Part shown: positions 1-9,908 of the stretch, in pieces
How positions within the stretch are numbered: the stretch's first letter is position 1
Layout of the letters: each line of letters opens with the position of its first letter
Assembly (NCBI GenBank): GCA_934045075.1
Contig: OW203732.1
Span: forward strand, 18,941,889-19,005,888
Reading direction: 5' to 3'
From: Yponomeuta sedellus
Taxonomy: Eukaryota > Arthropoda > Insecta > Lepidoptera > Yponomeutidae
Length of the DNA: 64,000 nt
Translations under genes and position numbers: made by a program
The notes under the pieces: model-generated
What the model was told of the DNA's origin: nothing
The model's input: only the letters and a program-made list of their open reading frames with translations
The model's database searches: none

Positions 1-155
1 GGCACCAACGGCTTAACGTGCCTTGCGAAGCACGGAAGCGCTCGGAAAAAGTGCCACTAGCGGTAGTCACGGGACGGTCACCTATCCTGCACCTGACCGC
101 GCCTGTTGTTGCTTAACTCAAGTGATTGATTCCAATCACTCGGTTCGGCGCTTGA
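1..155 (+). repeat. R1 dispersed repeat, 3' part
   Basis: Runs from GGCACCAACGGCTTAACGTG to CAATCACTCGGTTCGG and continues off the left edge. Full copies (12816-13178, 28106-28465) are about 370 bp, begin ATATCAACCCTTGTATGTCC and end near CCACGAGCGCTTC. No coding capacity or clear terminal repeats; class unknown. Confidence 0.75.
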
Positions 156-234
156 AGAGGTACGCTGTTCATATTCAAACATTCTAGTATGATGGGTGGT
201 TTGTAAGATGAATGTTTAAAGAGTCTATAAGTAC

Positions 235-350
235 CTATTTAAAGATAATACTTTATTGTACGTGGAAAATACACAGATGGTTCTTAACCTAAGAGTACAG
301 ACGGCGGCTTTATCACTAAAAGTGATCTCTTCCAGACACCCTTTGGATGG
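235..350 (-). mobile_element. LINE 3' tail fragment
   Basis: Reverse complement of the tail seen at 63560-63690: shared GATCACTTTTAGTGATAA, GCCGCCGTCTGTACTCTTAG and a CAATAAAGT end. Confidence 0.55.
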
Positions 351-394
351 CCTGGACTAATATTAATATAATGGACTAATATAATAATTTGATC

Positions 395-500
395 GACAAA
401 AAAACCCCAGGTCTTGGATGTTTACAGGTTTCTGGCCGCTGTCGACACAGGGTATCCTAGTGTGGGGCCAGAAGCCTGTGGGGTCTGTGTGTAAATTTTA
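395..500 (+). mobile_element. SINE2 tail fragment
   Basis: AAAAACCCCAGGTCTTGGATG followed by GGTATCCTAGTGTGGGGCC. This is the non-tRNA body of the SINE found complete at 20037-20225. Confidence 0.55.
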
Positions 501-544
501 TATTGGAGAAGGAACTAGATGTACAAACACATAAAATTATACAC

Positions 545-792
545 TCTATTTATTCTTACTTGTCCAATTTAGTAAACAAGATTCTACCCTTAAACTGTAA
601 CTTTTTAGTCCAAAACTGCCATATTTCCATAAATGAAGTAACTTGGAACACTCTTTTAGATAACGAGCTGCCAATTTTATAAACATAGTTCATGATAGTT
701 CATGAATTTGCGAGAAAATGTTTAGGCATCTAATCTCAATTTTAAGGTTAGAATCTTGTTTACTAAATTGAACAAGTAAGAATAAATAGACT
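545..792. mobile_element. Palindromic MITE, Tc1/mariner-like (TA target site)
   Basis: About 50 bp inverted ends, CTATTTATTCTTACTTGTCC on the left and its reverse complement GGACAAGTAAGAATAAATAG (slightly diverged here) on the right, flanked by TA. Sister copies lie at 12249-12492, 19313-19568 and 31125-31378. About 250 bp and non-coding. Confidence 0.75.
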
Positions 793-939
793 GTAATTAC
801 AGAGGTAAACGGATACATGCCTATTATTATTAGATCTTCTTCTTTTTTTATGTAGCCGATAAACGTCCGACTGTAGGGCACACGCCTTCAGAGAGAGAGA
901 GAGATACTATGGGCTTAAATACCACCCGTGCCCACCGCG

Positions 940-1568
940 GATAGTTATGCAATTTATCGTTGCGACATGCAATAAAGTGGAGCTGATAGGGAAATCCCAC
1001 CGTCCCTTTCCGTTCGACGCCACTGCTAACCACAGGTGTGTTGTACCCAAGTGACTGCGGTGGTGCGTTGTGCAATAAAGTGGGGCTGATAAGGCAACCC
1101 CACCGTCCGTTTCCGTTCGACGCCACTGCTAACCACAGGTGTGTGGTACCCAAGTGACTGCGGTGGTTGCGTTGTGCAATAAAGTGGGGCTGATAAGGCA
1201 ACCCCACCGTCCGTTTCCGTTCGACGCCACTGCTAACCACAGGTGTGTTGTACCCAAGTGACTGCGGTGGTGCGTTGTGCAATAAAGTGGGGCTGATAAG
1301 GCAACCCCACCGTCCGTTTCCGTTCGACGCCACTGCTAACCACAGGTGTGTGGTACCCAAGTGACTGCGGTGGTTGCGTTGTGCAATAAAGTGGGGCTGA
1401 TAAGGCAACCCCACCGTCCGTTTCCGTTCGACGCCACTGCTAACCACAGGTGTGTGGTACCCAAGTGACTGCGGTGGTTGCGTTGTGCAATAAAGTGGGG
1501 CTGATAGGGAAACCCCACCGCCCCTTTCTGTTCGACGCCACTGCTAACCACAGGTGTGTGGTACTCAG
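940..1568. repeat. 103-104 bp minisatellite abutting the myosin F1 exon
   Basis: AATAAAGTGG recurs at 971, 1074, 1178, 1281, 1385 and 1489. Each unit contains CCACAGGTGTGTKGTACCCA followed by AGTGACTGCGGTGG. This matches the real exon junction GGTACTCAG/GTGACGGCGGTG except that the acceptor AG is changed to AA. Long minus-strand frames here are an artefact of the repetition. Confidence 0.88.
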
Positions 1569-1697
1569 GTGACGGCGGTGTCTGCGGGGCGGTCAGCGCG
1601 GCGGCAGCTATACCGGCTGCCGGGCGGCGCCGAGCGGGTCGTCAACACGCGCTGTGCCACTGTTGTGCAGGACATCGTCAACGACCTCTGCGAACTG
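1569..1697 (+). CDS. Myo15: Myosin XV exon: FERM F1 lobe
   Basis: 43 codons, phase 0 at both ends. The acceptor is ACTCAG before GTGACGGCG and the donor is CTG before GTCTGT, a weak donor. Encodes VTAVSAGRSARRQLYRLPGG followed by a DIVNDLCEL helix that runs directly into the next exon's IGVTSEAER. A minisatellite that resembles this exon's own start abuts it upstream. Confidence 0.8.
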
Positions 1698-4600
1698 GTC
1701 TGTACACTAAGCTTGACATCTTTACCAGCCCACCGCTGCCCATTGCTGAGCGTAGGCCTTTCCCCCCAAATGCCATCTCTCACAGTCCCTTGCCATCCGA
1801 GTCCACGGACTCGTATATCGTTGGACCAACGGGCTGCTGGTCTACCGGCTAATCCAACAGGACCACAATAAATACTATAAACAGAATTGTATTGACATTA
1901 CAATACGACTGACTACTAAAAACTTTATATGATTTTTTTATAAATGAGTTGAATTGAATAAAAAAAAAGTACCAGAATGTTGGGAAATACAAAGTCGTCA
2001 ATAATGGGCCAATCTAAGCTAGGCAAAACTGCAGGATGCGGCAAGCTGAAGACAGGGTGCTATGGCGCTCATTAGGGGAGGGCTATGACCAGCAGTAATA
2101 TAGCCAGACGACGACGAAGTTAGGTATCTTTGTGAAAGGATTTTTCAATCACCATAAGGGATTCGCTGATTGTTGCTCAGGGTGCGCCAGACGTACGGTT
2201 AAGTGAGTAAGTTAGTGTTTAAAAGTTAAGAAATACAATATTATCAACAAAGGGCCAGTTTCGATACAATACCAAAGCAGGGCTTTGGCGCTGATTTTCA
2301 GAACGAATTATGAAACATGACATTTTTATAGAGATAAAAATATTCTCTATAGCAAGTCCCTAAAGATACTTAGGTATTCTGCGGCTAGATTATCACGTTT
2401 GAATGTCCACTGTCGTGCAGGACATCGTAGGACAGGCTCAGAATATCACTAGAGTGCCTTTAGCACTACAATATCATTAGAATAAGACTTTATGTGATAA
2501 GATTACAAAGTGTTATACACAGTAGGTACATAATCAAATTATTAAACCTTTCATAGGATTACACATAGTAGGTGCTTAGTCAAATTATAAACACACAATT
2601 GGCAAATGCGTTTCGAAAGTTAAGAAATACAAAGTTGTCAAAAAGGGTCAGCCTCAGCCACGGATGTCAGTGGCCTCAGCATGATGCTAAACCACTGCGT
2701 TGGCGCTGGTTTTCAGACCGAACTAAATCTATGCATTCTAATCTAGTCTATGCATAAGCATTGCAACTCATAAAAATGCTAAGATAGTTATTTGTTCTAC
2801 AAGAGTGCAAAATACTTTTTGTACCGTGTGGTCAATTTTGATGATGGAGCAAACGAAAAGGATCAAAACATAAAAACCTGAACGTCAGCGAGGGAATCAA
2901 AACAGCACGAAGTGAAAAATCATTGCACTCGGGGCGAGGAACACAGAATAAATAGAGATTACAAAATACAAAAAAAAGTTTTAACTGTATGACGTGAAAA
3001 GAAAATGGTGCGCGTACAGCAAATAAAAAAAAAGGTACTCAAATTAAAAGTGGTTGTAAGATAAATTCGGCACTATGGAGGTAGAAGTAAATGAAGTAGG
3101 TTTAATGATGTTTTGAATTCACAAGTGCACACGATGTTCTATTTAAATAAAATTTACTTTGTCATCCAGCGGAAAAAGTATTATTTTTCGTCTTCGATAT
3201 AGGAAAAATAATACTTTTTCCGAGACGGGGGGATTGTTTTTTTAATTTTGTCTTATTTAGCAATACGACTGCGTTCAGACTAATCAACAAGTATACATGA
3301 TATTCCATGTAACTTCCTTGGTACTTAACCTGCCTATGTCCGTTTCTTCCTAGATCGGCGTGACGAGCGAAGCGGAGCGCGCCGAATTCTCCCTGTACTG
3401 CATAGTGGCCGGCGACGCGCTCACCATGCCGCTAGCCAGCGACGAATACGTGCTGGACGTGACCACCGAGCTCCAGCGCGCGCACCATCCGTTCTACCTC
3501 ATATTCTGCCGCTCGGTGTGGCACCACCCGCTTCGGACCGACGCGCCGCCGCTCTACACCGAAGTACTCTTCAACCAAGTAAGTAGCAGGCAGTAGCATG
3601 GCAATATTTTCTCCAACACAGACTTTTTACATGTTTTCTTCAGCGACTGGTAACGGACATTACACCGCGTCTCTAACGCTTAATATTTAGTCGACGTAGT
3701 TATTTGCACTCTGACTTGCTGACTTACTTAAACCCATAGTTATATATTAAACGGGTCTAATCGCGATTGTTTATTAGGTGAAACATAATTACTTTATTTC
3801 CTTTTTTTTTTAAGAAATTCTATTACTTAAACCCAATCAAACATAATCTAAAAATCAAGCCAACCAAGGGTGAATGCTAGACGTGACCACGGAGCTTTAA
3901 CGCGCGCTCCACGCGTTCTAACTTATTCTGCCGCTCGGTGTGGCACCACCCGCTTCGGACCGACGCGCCGCCGCTCTACACCGAAGTACTCTTTAACCAA
4001 GTAAGTAGCAGGCAGTAGCCCGACATATTTTCTCCAACACAGACTTTTTCGGGCTCTATTTCGCTGCATTACTGGTTTTCTTCAGCGGCTGGTAACGGCA
4101 TTTTTCCGGACATACACCGCACACCACATTACACCGCATCTCTAGCGCTACTATTATTATTCGACGTAGTTGTCTGCACTCTGACTTACTTAAACCCATT
4201 CAAACATAACCTAAAAATCAAGCCAAGCAAGGGTGAATACATGCTAGGCGTGACCACGGAATTTTTAACGCGTTCTATCTTATATACTGCCGCTTGATGT
4301 AGCACCACCCGCTTCGAACCGACGCGCCGCCGCTGTACACCGAAGTACTCTTTAAGCAAGTATCTGGCAGTATCAAGTTATCAGTAAGTAGCCCGGCATT
4401 ATTTTCTCCAACACAGACTTCACTGCATTACGGGTGTTCTTCAGCGGCTGGTAACGGCATTTTTCCGGACATTACACCGCGTCTCTAGCGCTTATTATTA
4501 TTAGTCGACGTAGTTATCTGCACTCTGACTTACTTAAACCCAGTCAAACATAGCCTAAAAAAGAAGCGCTCGTGGCCTAGGCGAACCGTGTGATTCGAAT

Positions 4601-7600
4601 CAATCACTTGAGTTAAGCAACAACAGGCGCGGTCAGGTACAGGATGAGCGACGGTACCGTCCCATGACTACCGCTAGTGGCTTAACGTGCCTTGCGAAGC
4701 GCTTCCGTGCTTCGCAAGGCACGTTAAGCCGTTGGTGTTGGCTGTCATGTAATGGAAGTCGTTAAGCCATGTCCGAGGCCTTATGGGCTGCTTGATAACT
4801 TCTGACAGTAAGGCCCGCCACTGTTTTACGATCCTCCACCAACCCGGACTTGGCACCCGTGGTGGAGTGTGACCTAACCTTCCTGCGATGCAGGAAGAGA
4901 CCTGTCCCCCAGCAGTGGAGACTTACAAGGGTTGATAACGATAACGAACAATCTCACCAGGTGGCCCCGGACTACCTAGAAGGCCTGCTACTAGTGCTGC
5001 CCAACGGTGGGGCCCCGCCGGCGGCCGTGCTCCGCGACGCGGCGTCCATTGCGGCGCTGCTGCACCGCGCCGCCGGCCTGGCCGAGCCGCCGCACCCGCG
5101 CGACCTCAAGTTCCTTCTGCCCAAACCGCTACTGGGCCTGCGCGAGCCGAGGCCCGGCAAGTGGGCGTCGTGGGTCGCCGCCGAGTGGGCGCCGGCGCGG
5201 CAGCTCACGCCCGCCGCCGCTAAATCTAGGGTCTTACAGGTATGTTGTGTTAAAAGATCTTATGTTATTGTATAATATCCTTTATGTTCCCCATGTGCTC
5301 TATATTATAAAAAAAACTTACAGGTATATTTTGGTATTTATTTCATTTTGCGTGGAATAAAGTGATCTTAGTTCTCCTGGCTTAGGGTTGTCCTCCAGTA
5401 CGTGTCTGACCTCCTGGTTGATACCATGAATTGTTGCTGTCACGTCCATAGTGGTGTATACTCACAGCTCTTGTTACAAACGGGTAGTTTGAATAGTCTA
5501 GTAGGGTTGAAAATTAATACTGCCCGAGACACTTTTGGGCCTGCGTGACCCGCGGCCCGGCAAGTGGGCGTCGGTGAGTCGCCGACGAGTGGACGCCGGC
5601 GCGGCAGCTCACGCTTGACGCTGTTAAATCTAGGGTCCTCTAGGTATGTTTTGGTATGAGATATGAATATCCTTTATTATACACCATGTGCTCTATGATA
5701 TAAAAACGTGTAAAGATACATAGTATTGATACATAAAGATACAATTGGTGGCCTATATATACTTTTTTGAACTAAAACTTTCGTAAGCACAACACATTGC
5801 AGACTCTTCCGATATAACAACACCCGTAAGTAGATCCGGCCTAATAGTCTACAATATATATACTTTGTTAAGTACAATAAAGTATTATCTATATATATTT
5901 ATTTTCCTGATAAAGTAAATTTGCAGAACCGTTAGGATACATGGACCGATATTTCCTAGACGACAAAGCCTACATCGATCCAATAATTTTGCTTGTTAAT
6001 CTTGTAGATAAAGTTAAGCGAGACGAACTGACTTCCTTGTCTTTTTTTTTAAATAAAAAGAAGGTTTGGATGCGTCCGACAAAGTAGATTTGCAGAACTA
6101 TTAGGACAGTCTATGTCGATCCGAATCTGCATTCTGCATGTAGTGTTTACTCCATGAGCGAGCTTTTATTACTGACTTATTACAGATGTGTCTTACTCTA
6201 TGGAACAATAGTCTTTAGATATTTTTCTGATACAGTAAATTTGCAGATCCGTTAGGATACATGGACCGATATTTCCGAGACGGCAAAGCCTACATCGATC
6301 CAATCATTTTGCTTGTTAATCTTGTAGATAAAGTTAAGCGAGACGAACTTACTTCCTTGTCGTCTTTTTTAAATAAAAAGAAGGTTTGGATGCGTCCGAC
6401 AAAGTAGATTTGCAGAACTATTAGGACAGTCCATGTCGATCCAAATCTGCATTCTGCATGTAGTGTTTGATCCATGAGCGAGCTTTTATTACTGACTTAT
6501 TACAGATGTCTTTTACTCTATGCATGACTAAAGCTTTCAAACTGAAGCGTAGTCTTCTCGAGATCGCACCATACGACATTAATGATTTTTTTTCATCAAG
6601 GGAATTAATAACTTACATGTAATTTAATTTATCTTATTTTATTGTAATTTTAATTAATTTTATAATGAAACATTGACATGTGATACTATTATTATGAATA
6701 AAGTAATCTAATCTAATCATGTATACCTAGATGCACACTACACTACATGCATGTTAATGTTGTAGATATAGTTGTGTAACGACTAGCTTACTCTGGTCCC
6801 TGTGACTCTACGTGTTACGGTGTCCCGCAGGTCCTGTCCCGCTGGCCGCTGTTCGGCTCGTCGTTCTTCGCGGTGCGGCGCGTGTCGGGCGCGGCCGGCC
6901 CCGCCGACTGGCGCGAGCACGTGCTGGCGCTCAACCGCCGCGGCCTGCACCTGCTCGAGCCCGCCACGCACGAGACCGACTCGCACTGGCCCTACGCCGA
7001 GCTCATCTCCACCAGAAAGGTAATCACTTAAACAAAAACTACGCAAGAAGTGCACGATCCCACTTCTGATCCCGATGAAATGTAGCTCAACCTCAACTTG
7101 ATGGAGCCCGCCACGCACGACACCGACTTGCACTGGCCCTACGCCGAGCTCATCTCCACCAGAAAGGTAAGCACTTAAACAAAGCAACGCAACAAGTGCA
7201 CGATCCCACTTCTGATCCCGATAAAATGTAGCTCAACCTCAACTTGATGGAGCCCGCCACGCACGACACCGACTCGCACTGGCCCTACGCCGAGCTCATC
7301 TCCACCAGAAAGGTAACCACTTAAACGAAGCAACGCAAGAAGTACAGGATCCCACTTCTGATCCCGATGAAATGTAGCTCAACCTCAACTTACCAGAAAG
7401 GTAATCACTTAAACAAAGCAACGCAAGAAGTGCACGATCCCACTTCTGATACCGATAAAATGTAGCTCAACCTCAAATTACTTGATCCATCCATTAGGAA
7501 GGTAAACATTTACAGACAGAGATGACGGGCAGCTGAGGATTCCACTTTAGATACCGATAAAATGTAGCTCAACCTCCACTTAATTGATCGAGCCCGCCAC

Positions 7601-9185
7601 GCATGAGGCCGACTCGCACTGGTCCTACGCCGAGCTCATCTCCACCAGAAAGGTAATCACTTAAACAAAAACTACGCAAGAAGTGCACGATCCCACTTCT
7701 GATCCCGATGAAATGTAGCTCAACCTCAACTTACTTGATCTTCATCCACTAGGAAGGTAAACATTTACAGACACAGACGGTGGGCAGCTGAAGATTCAAC
7801 TTTAGATACCGATAAAATGTAGCTCAACCTCCACTTACTTGATCGAGCCCGCCACGCATGAGGCCGACTCGCACTGGTCCTACGCCGAGCTCATCTCCAC
7901 CAGAAAGGTAATCACTTAAACAAAAACTACGTCAGAAGTGCAGGATCCCGTGAATAGAAGGCTCGGTTAAGTGAATTGAGGTTGATCTACAGTTTATCGG
8001 GATCAGAAGTGGGAACTTCTGATCCCGATAACCTGTAGCTGTAGATAAGCTCAAATTACTTGATCCTTATCCATTAGGAAAGTAAACATTTACAGACAGA
8101 GATGACGGGCAGCTGAAGATTCCACTCTAGATACCGATAAAATGTAGCTCAACCTCAACTTATTTGATCGAGCCCGCCACGCACGAGACCGACTCGCACT
8201 GGCCCTACGCCGAGCTCATCTCCACCAGAAAGGTAATCACTTAAACAAAGCAACGTAAGAAGTGCACGATCCCACTTCTGATCCCGATAAAATGTAGCTC
8301 AATTTACTTGATCGAGCCCGCCACGCACGAGACCGACTCGCACTGGCCCTACCCCGAACTCATCTCCCATATAAAGGTAATCATTTAGATGTGGCAGACA
8401 CAGACAGCGGAAAACACAAGACTCCCACCTATGATACCGATAAAACCTAGTCACGGGACAGTCATCTATACTGTACCTGACCGCACCTGTTGTTGCTGAA
8501 CTCAAGTGATTAATCCCAATCATTCGGTTCGACTAGGCCACGAGCGCTTCACTAGGTTACGAGTGCTTCACTAAGCCACGAGCGCTTCGCTACGTCACGA
8601 GCGCTTCGACCACGAGGCATGATATTTAGTAAAAAATCTAATTACAGTAGTACTAAACATCATAAAAGTCCCTTCGGGAATCTACCTTCGCGCAGGAAGA
8701 AGTGTAACGAAAATACCCGAAGCTATAAGTACATTCAACATGATCTTTAACCGATACGGTTAAGGTACAGAATTGATTGCCGCAGTAGCGCTACCTATTT
8801 CGCTCACGCTAATATTGCCTAGCTAATAGTCACCTGCATCGATGACGTTGAATCAACCAATAGCAACAAAGGCGCGCGGCCTGCCATAAAATGAAACTAT
8901 CTGATTGGTCGATCAACTTGCCGCACATCCAAAATTTGGTCATCTGCGCAGGTAGGTACATCCGCGAGACTTATTTCTTGTGTAGCACTGTACTTATCGA
9001 ACCAAACAATTTGTGATACCCAGGTGCGATCTGAAGACGGCACGCTGTTCCTGGACGTGAAATGCGGCTCGCTGCTGCAGCAGCGCGTGACTCGGCTGCA
9101 GGCGGAGCAGGCGCACGAGATCGCGCGGCTCGCCAGGCAGTACGTCGCGCTGCAGAGAGATTCTCGGCACGAACAACACTCGTAA
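1569..9185 (+). CDS. Myo15: Unconventional myosin XV, C-terminal FERM region (partial, last five coding exons)
   Basis: Join 1569-1697, 3354-3578, 4961-5239, 6831-7019 and 9024-9185 gives 327 residues and a stop. All introns are phase 0 and GT-AG. The product matches the C-terminal FERM domain of myosin XV (sisyphus/Myo10A in Drosophila), an actin motor that carries cargo in cell protrusions. The F1 lobe has the LPGG motif, followed by VLDVTTELQ, APDYLEGLL, then WPLFGSSFF and HWPYAELIST of the PH-like F3 lobe. The protein ends in a short glutamine- and arginine-rich helix. Motor, IQ and MyTH4 domains must lie left of position 1. Exons are GC-rich and introns AT-rich. Seen: frames and splice sites. 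Known: MyTH4-FERM family pattern. Inferred: assignment to class XV rather than VII, from the order and spacing of these motifs. The introns hold copied exon fragments (separate entries). Confidence 0.85.
1698..3353 (+). other. Myosin intron with LINE tail, exon fragment and diverged duplications
   Basis: 2030-2117 is a LINE 3' tail (GGCGCTCATTAGGGGAGGGC). 2407-2428 repeats 22 bases of the preceding exon (CCACTGTCGTGCAGGACATC). Two diverged copies beginning AAGTTAAGAAATACAA lie at about 2224-2305 and 2619-2726. The rest is AT-rich with no gene. Confidence 0.6.
3354..3578 (+). CDS. Myo15: Myosin XV exon: FERM F1/F2 lobes
   Basis: 75 codons, acceptor TTCCTAG, donor CAA before GTAAGT. Contains VLDVTTELQ and FCRSVWHHPL, the family's conserved tract leading into the next exon. 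Two degenerate copies of its 3' half follow in the intron. Confidence 0.88.
3873..4560 (+). repeat. Two degenerate copies of the myosin F1/F2 exon 3' half plus intron
   Basis: The copies start at about 3873 and 4240. Each repeats the exon from VLDVTTEL to the splice donor and continues into intron-like sequence (TTTTCTCCAACACAGACTT). The first keeps CAA/GTAAGT at 4001 but has an in-frame TAA. The second ends CAA/GTATCT at 4360. With the real exon they form a three-unit tandem array of roughly 320-420 bp units. Confidence 0.85.
4568..4940 (-). repeat. R1 repeat, near full length, ending beside a myosin acceptor
   Basis: Minus-orientation R1 from GAAGCGCTCGTGGCC to GGGTTGATAACG. A 17-base internal inverted repeat (GTGCCTTGCGAAGC…) is duplicated at about 4688-4727. 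It ends roughly 20 bases before the exon at 4961. Confidence 0.8.
4961..5239 (+). CDS. Myo15: Myosin XV exon: FERM F2 lobe
   Basis: 93 codons, acceptor CTCACCAG, donor CAG before GTATGT. Begins VAPDYLEGLL, the canonical start of the F2 helical lobe, and ends AAKSRVLQ. An R1 repeat ends about 20 bases upstream, so the acceptor has almost no polypyrimidine tract. Very GC-rich. Confidence 0.88.
5536..5643 (+). repeat. Degenerate copy of the myosin F2 exon 3' end
   Basis: GGGCCTGCGTGACCCGCGGC through TTAAATCTAGGGTCCTCTAG and then GTATGT repeats bases 5132-5245 of the exon and donor. It has substitutions and small indels, so the frame is not kept. Confidence 0.82.
5740..5890. mobile_element. MITE fragment related to 20990-21104
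   Basis: AACTAAAACTTTCGTAAGCA and TATAACAACACCCGTAAGTA are shared with the copy at 20990-21104. Confidence 0.5.
5905..6520. repeat. Direct tandem duplication of about 315 bp in a myosin intron
   Basis: CGTTAGGATACATGGACCGA and following sequence at about 5930-6200 recurs at about 6250-6515 with few differences, including GGTTTGGATGCGTCCGACAA. No open reading frame. Confidence 0.8.
6831..7019 (+). CDS. Myo15: Myosin XV exon: FERM F3 (PH-like) lobe
   Basis: 63 codons, acceptor GTCCCGCAG, donor AAAG before GTAATC. Encodes VLSRWPLFGSSFF and ends HWPYAELISTRK. The last 63 bases (6957-7019) recur six more times in the next intron. Confidence 0.88.
7020..8440 (+). repeat. Array of six 63 bp copies of the myosin F3 exon end with donors
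   Basis: Copies of 6957-7019 lie at 7104-7166, 7250-7312, 7590-7652, 7845-7907, 8170-8232 and 8314-8376. All are exactly 63 bp, all keep the reading frame (EPATH..DSHW.YAELISTRK type) and all are followed by GTAA. Short stubs with GTAAAC or GTAATC occur at about 7393, 7497, 7752 and 8078. Spacers share ACTTCTGATCCCGAT and ATGTAGCTCAACCTC. A local inversion at 7982-8045 forms a hairpin. Confidence 0.92.
8446..8615 (+). repeat. R1 3' part with a small CACGAGCGCTTC array
   Basis: Starts AGTCACGGGACAGTCA and ends with four diverged repeats of ACGAGCGCTTCRCTA of about 18-20 bp (8535-8610), an expansion of the R1 terminus. Confidence 0.65.
9024..9185 (+). CDS. Myo15: Myosin XV terminal coding exon
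   Basis: 53 codons plus TAA at 9183-9185, acceptor ATACCCAG. Encodes SEDGTLFLDVKCG (last F3 strands) and the closing helix EIARLARQYVALQ. No exon-fragment copies follow it. An AATAAA at about 9989 is one possible poly(A) signal, but none is convincing. Confidence 0.85.
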   Translation: MRSEDGTLFLDVKCGSLLQQRVTRLQAEQAHEIARLARQYVALQRDSRHEQHS

Positions 9186-9279
9186 GGTCTGTAGCAGCTG
9201 ATCCCTAGGTTCCGAAGGGGAAGGATTGTGTAAGATTCTACAGCAAGAGCTCTGAAGATATATTTTTTTTTTTACATAC

Positions 9280-9460
9280 TGGCACATACATTGCTTCTGG
9301 CCCCACACTAGGATACCCTGTGTCGTGGGAACCATAAACAACGACATCACAAACATGTAAACATCCAAGACCTGGGGTATTTTTTTGTTCCAAGCCGGGA
9401 TTCGAACCCGGAACCTCTTGCATGGTAGGCAGACGCTTTACCGGTACGCCACAGAGGTAG
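9280..9460 (-). mobile_element. SINE2 (tRNA-derived), minus orientation
   Basis: On the - strand a tRNA-like head with B box GGTTCGAATCCCGG, followed by the conserved body (AGGTCTTGGATGTTTAC, GGTATCCTAGTGTGGGGCC). Same family as 20037-20225, 23680-23830 and 40335-40510. Lies just downstream of the myosin stop. Confidence 0.7.
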
Positions 9461-9476
9461 TCTATAAATATATTGA

Positions 9477-9626
9477 TACATACATACATACATACATACA
9501 TACATACATACATACATACATACATACATACATACATACATACATACATACATACATACATACATACATACATACATACATACATACATACATACATACA
9601 TACATACATACATACATACATACATA
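9477..9626. repeat. (CATA)n microsatellite, about 150 bp
   Basis: Nearly perfect CATA repeat. On the - strand it is the (TATG)n tail of the SINE3 copy that follows. Long YVCM or HTYI frames here are repeat artefacts. Confidence 0.95.
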
Positions 9627-9722
9627 ACCTCACGCCTGTATCCCAGAGGAGTAGGCAGAGACCAGGGAGTGCCACTTGCCACGATCCAGACAGATCACCT
9701 TCGCTTCATCAACGTTCCGGGT
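9627..9722 (-). mobile_element. SINE3 copy, minus orientation
   Basis: On the - strand AACGTTGATGAAGCGAAGGT to CTGGGATACAGGCGTGAGGT, then (TATG)n. Sister copies: 44185-44275 (+), 57365-57460 (-), 60370-60500 (+). Confidence 0.65.
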
Positions 9723-9778
9723 ACTTTTTATCTTATCTTTTTATAGTATGTATATTTATCGTTAATATTTATAGTATC

Positions 9779-9908
9779 CTAGCTGGTGCCCGCAACTTCG
9801 TCTACGCAGGATTATCGGATAGATTTTTTCCTGCGTACTTGACACTTATCTTAACTTAAACATCCGTCCATCCATACTTACAAACTTTCGCGTTTATAAT
9901 ATTAGTAA
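9779..9908 (-). mobile_element. Non-autonomous Helitron-like fragment
   Basis: On the - strand it starts TCCTTACTAATATTATAAA and ends GCGGGCACCAGCTAG. A 5' TC…TACTAATATTAT and 3' CTAG fit Helitron ends. Related ends at 42761-43067. Confidence 0.55.

Noticed and set aside
848..1551. 199- and 71-codon minus frames with repeated QPHFIAQRN
   Set aside because: They run through the 103-104 bp minisatellite antisense to a real myosin junction, with no independent coding evidence.
6783..7187. 134-codon minus frame
   Set aside because: Antisense of the myosin exon and its tandem copies; GC-rich coding sequence commonly leaves the other strand open.
6957..8376. CRISPR-like repeat-spacer array
   Set aside because: Repeats are exon copies and spacers are related to each other; this is a eukaryotic locus.
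9238..9859. Frames rich in YVCM or HTYI
   Set aside because: Translation of (CATA)n and SINE sequence.
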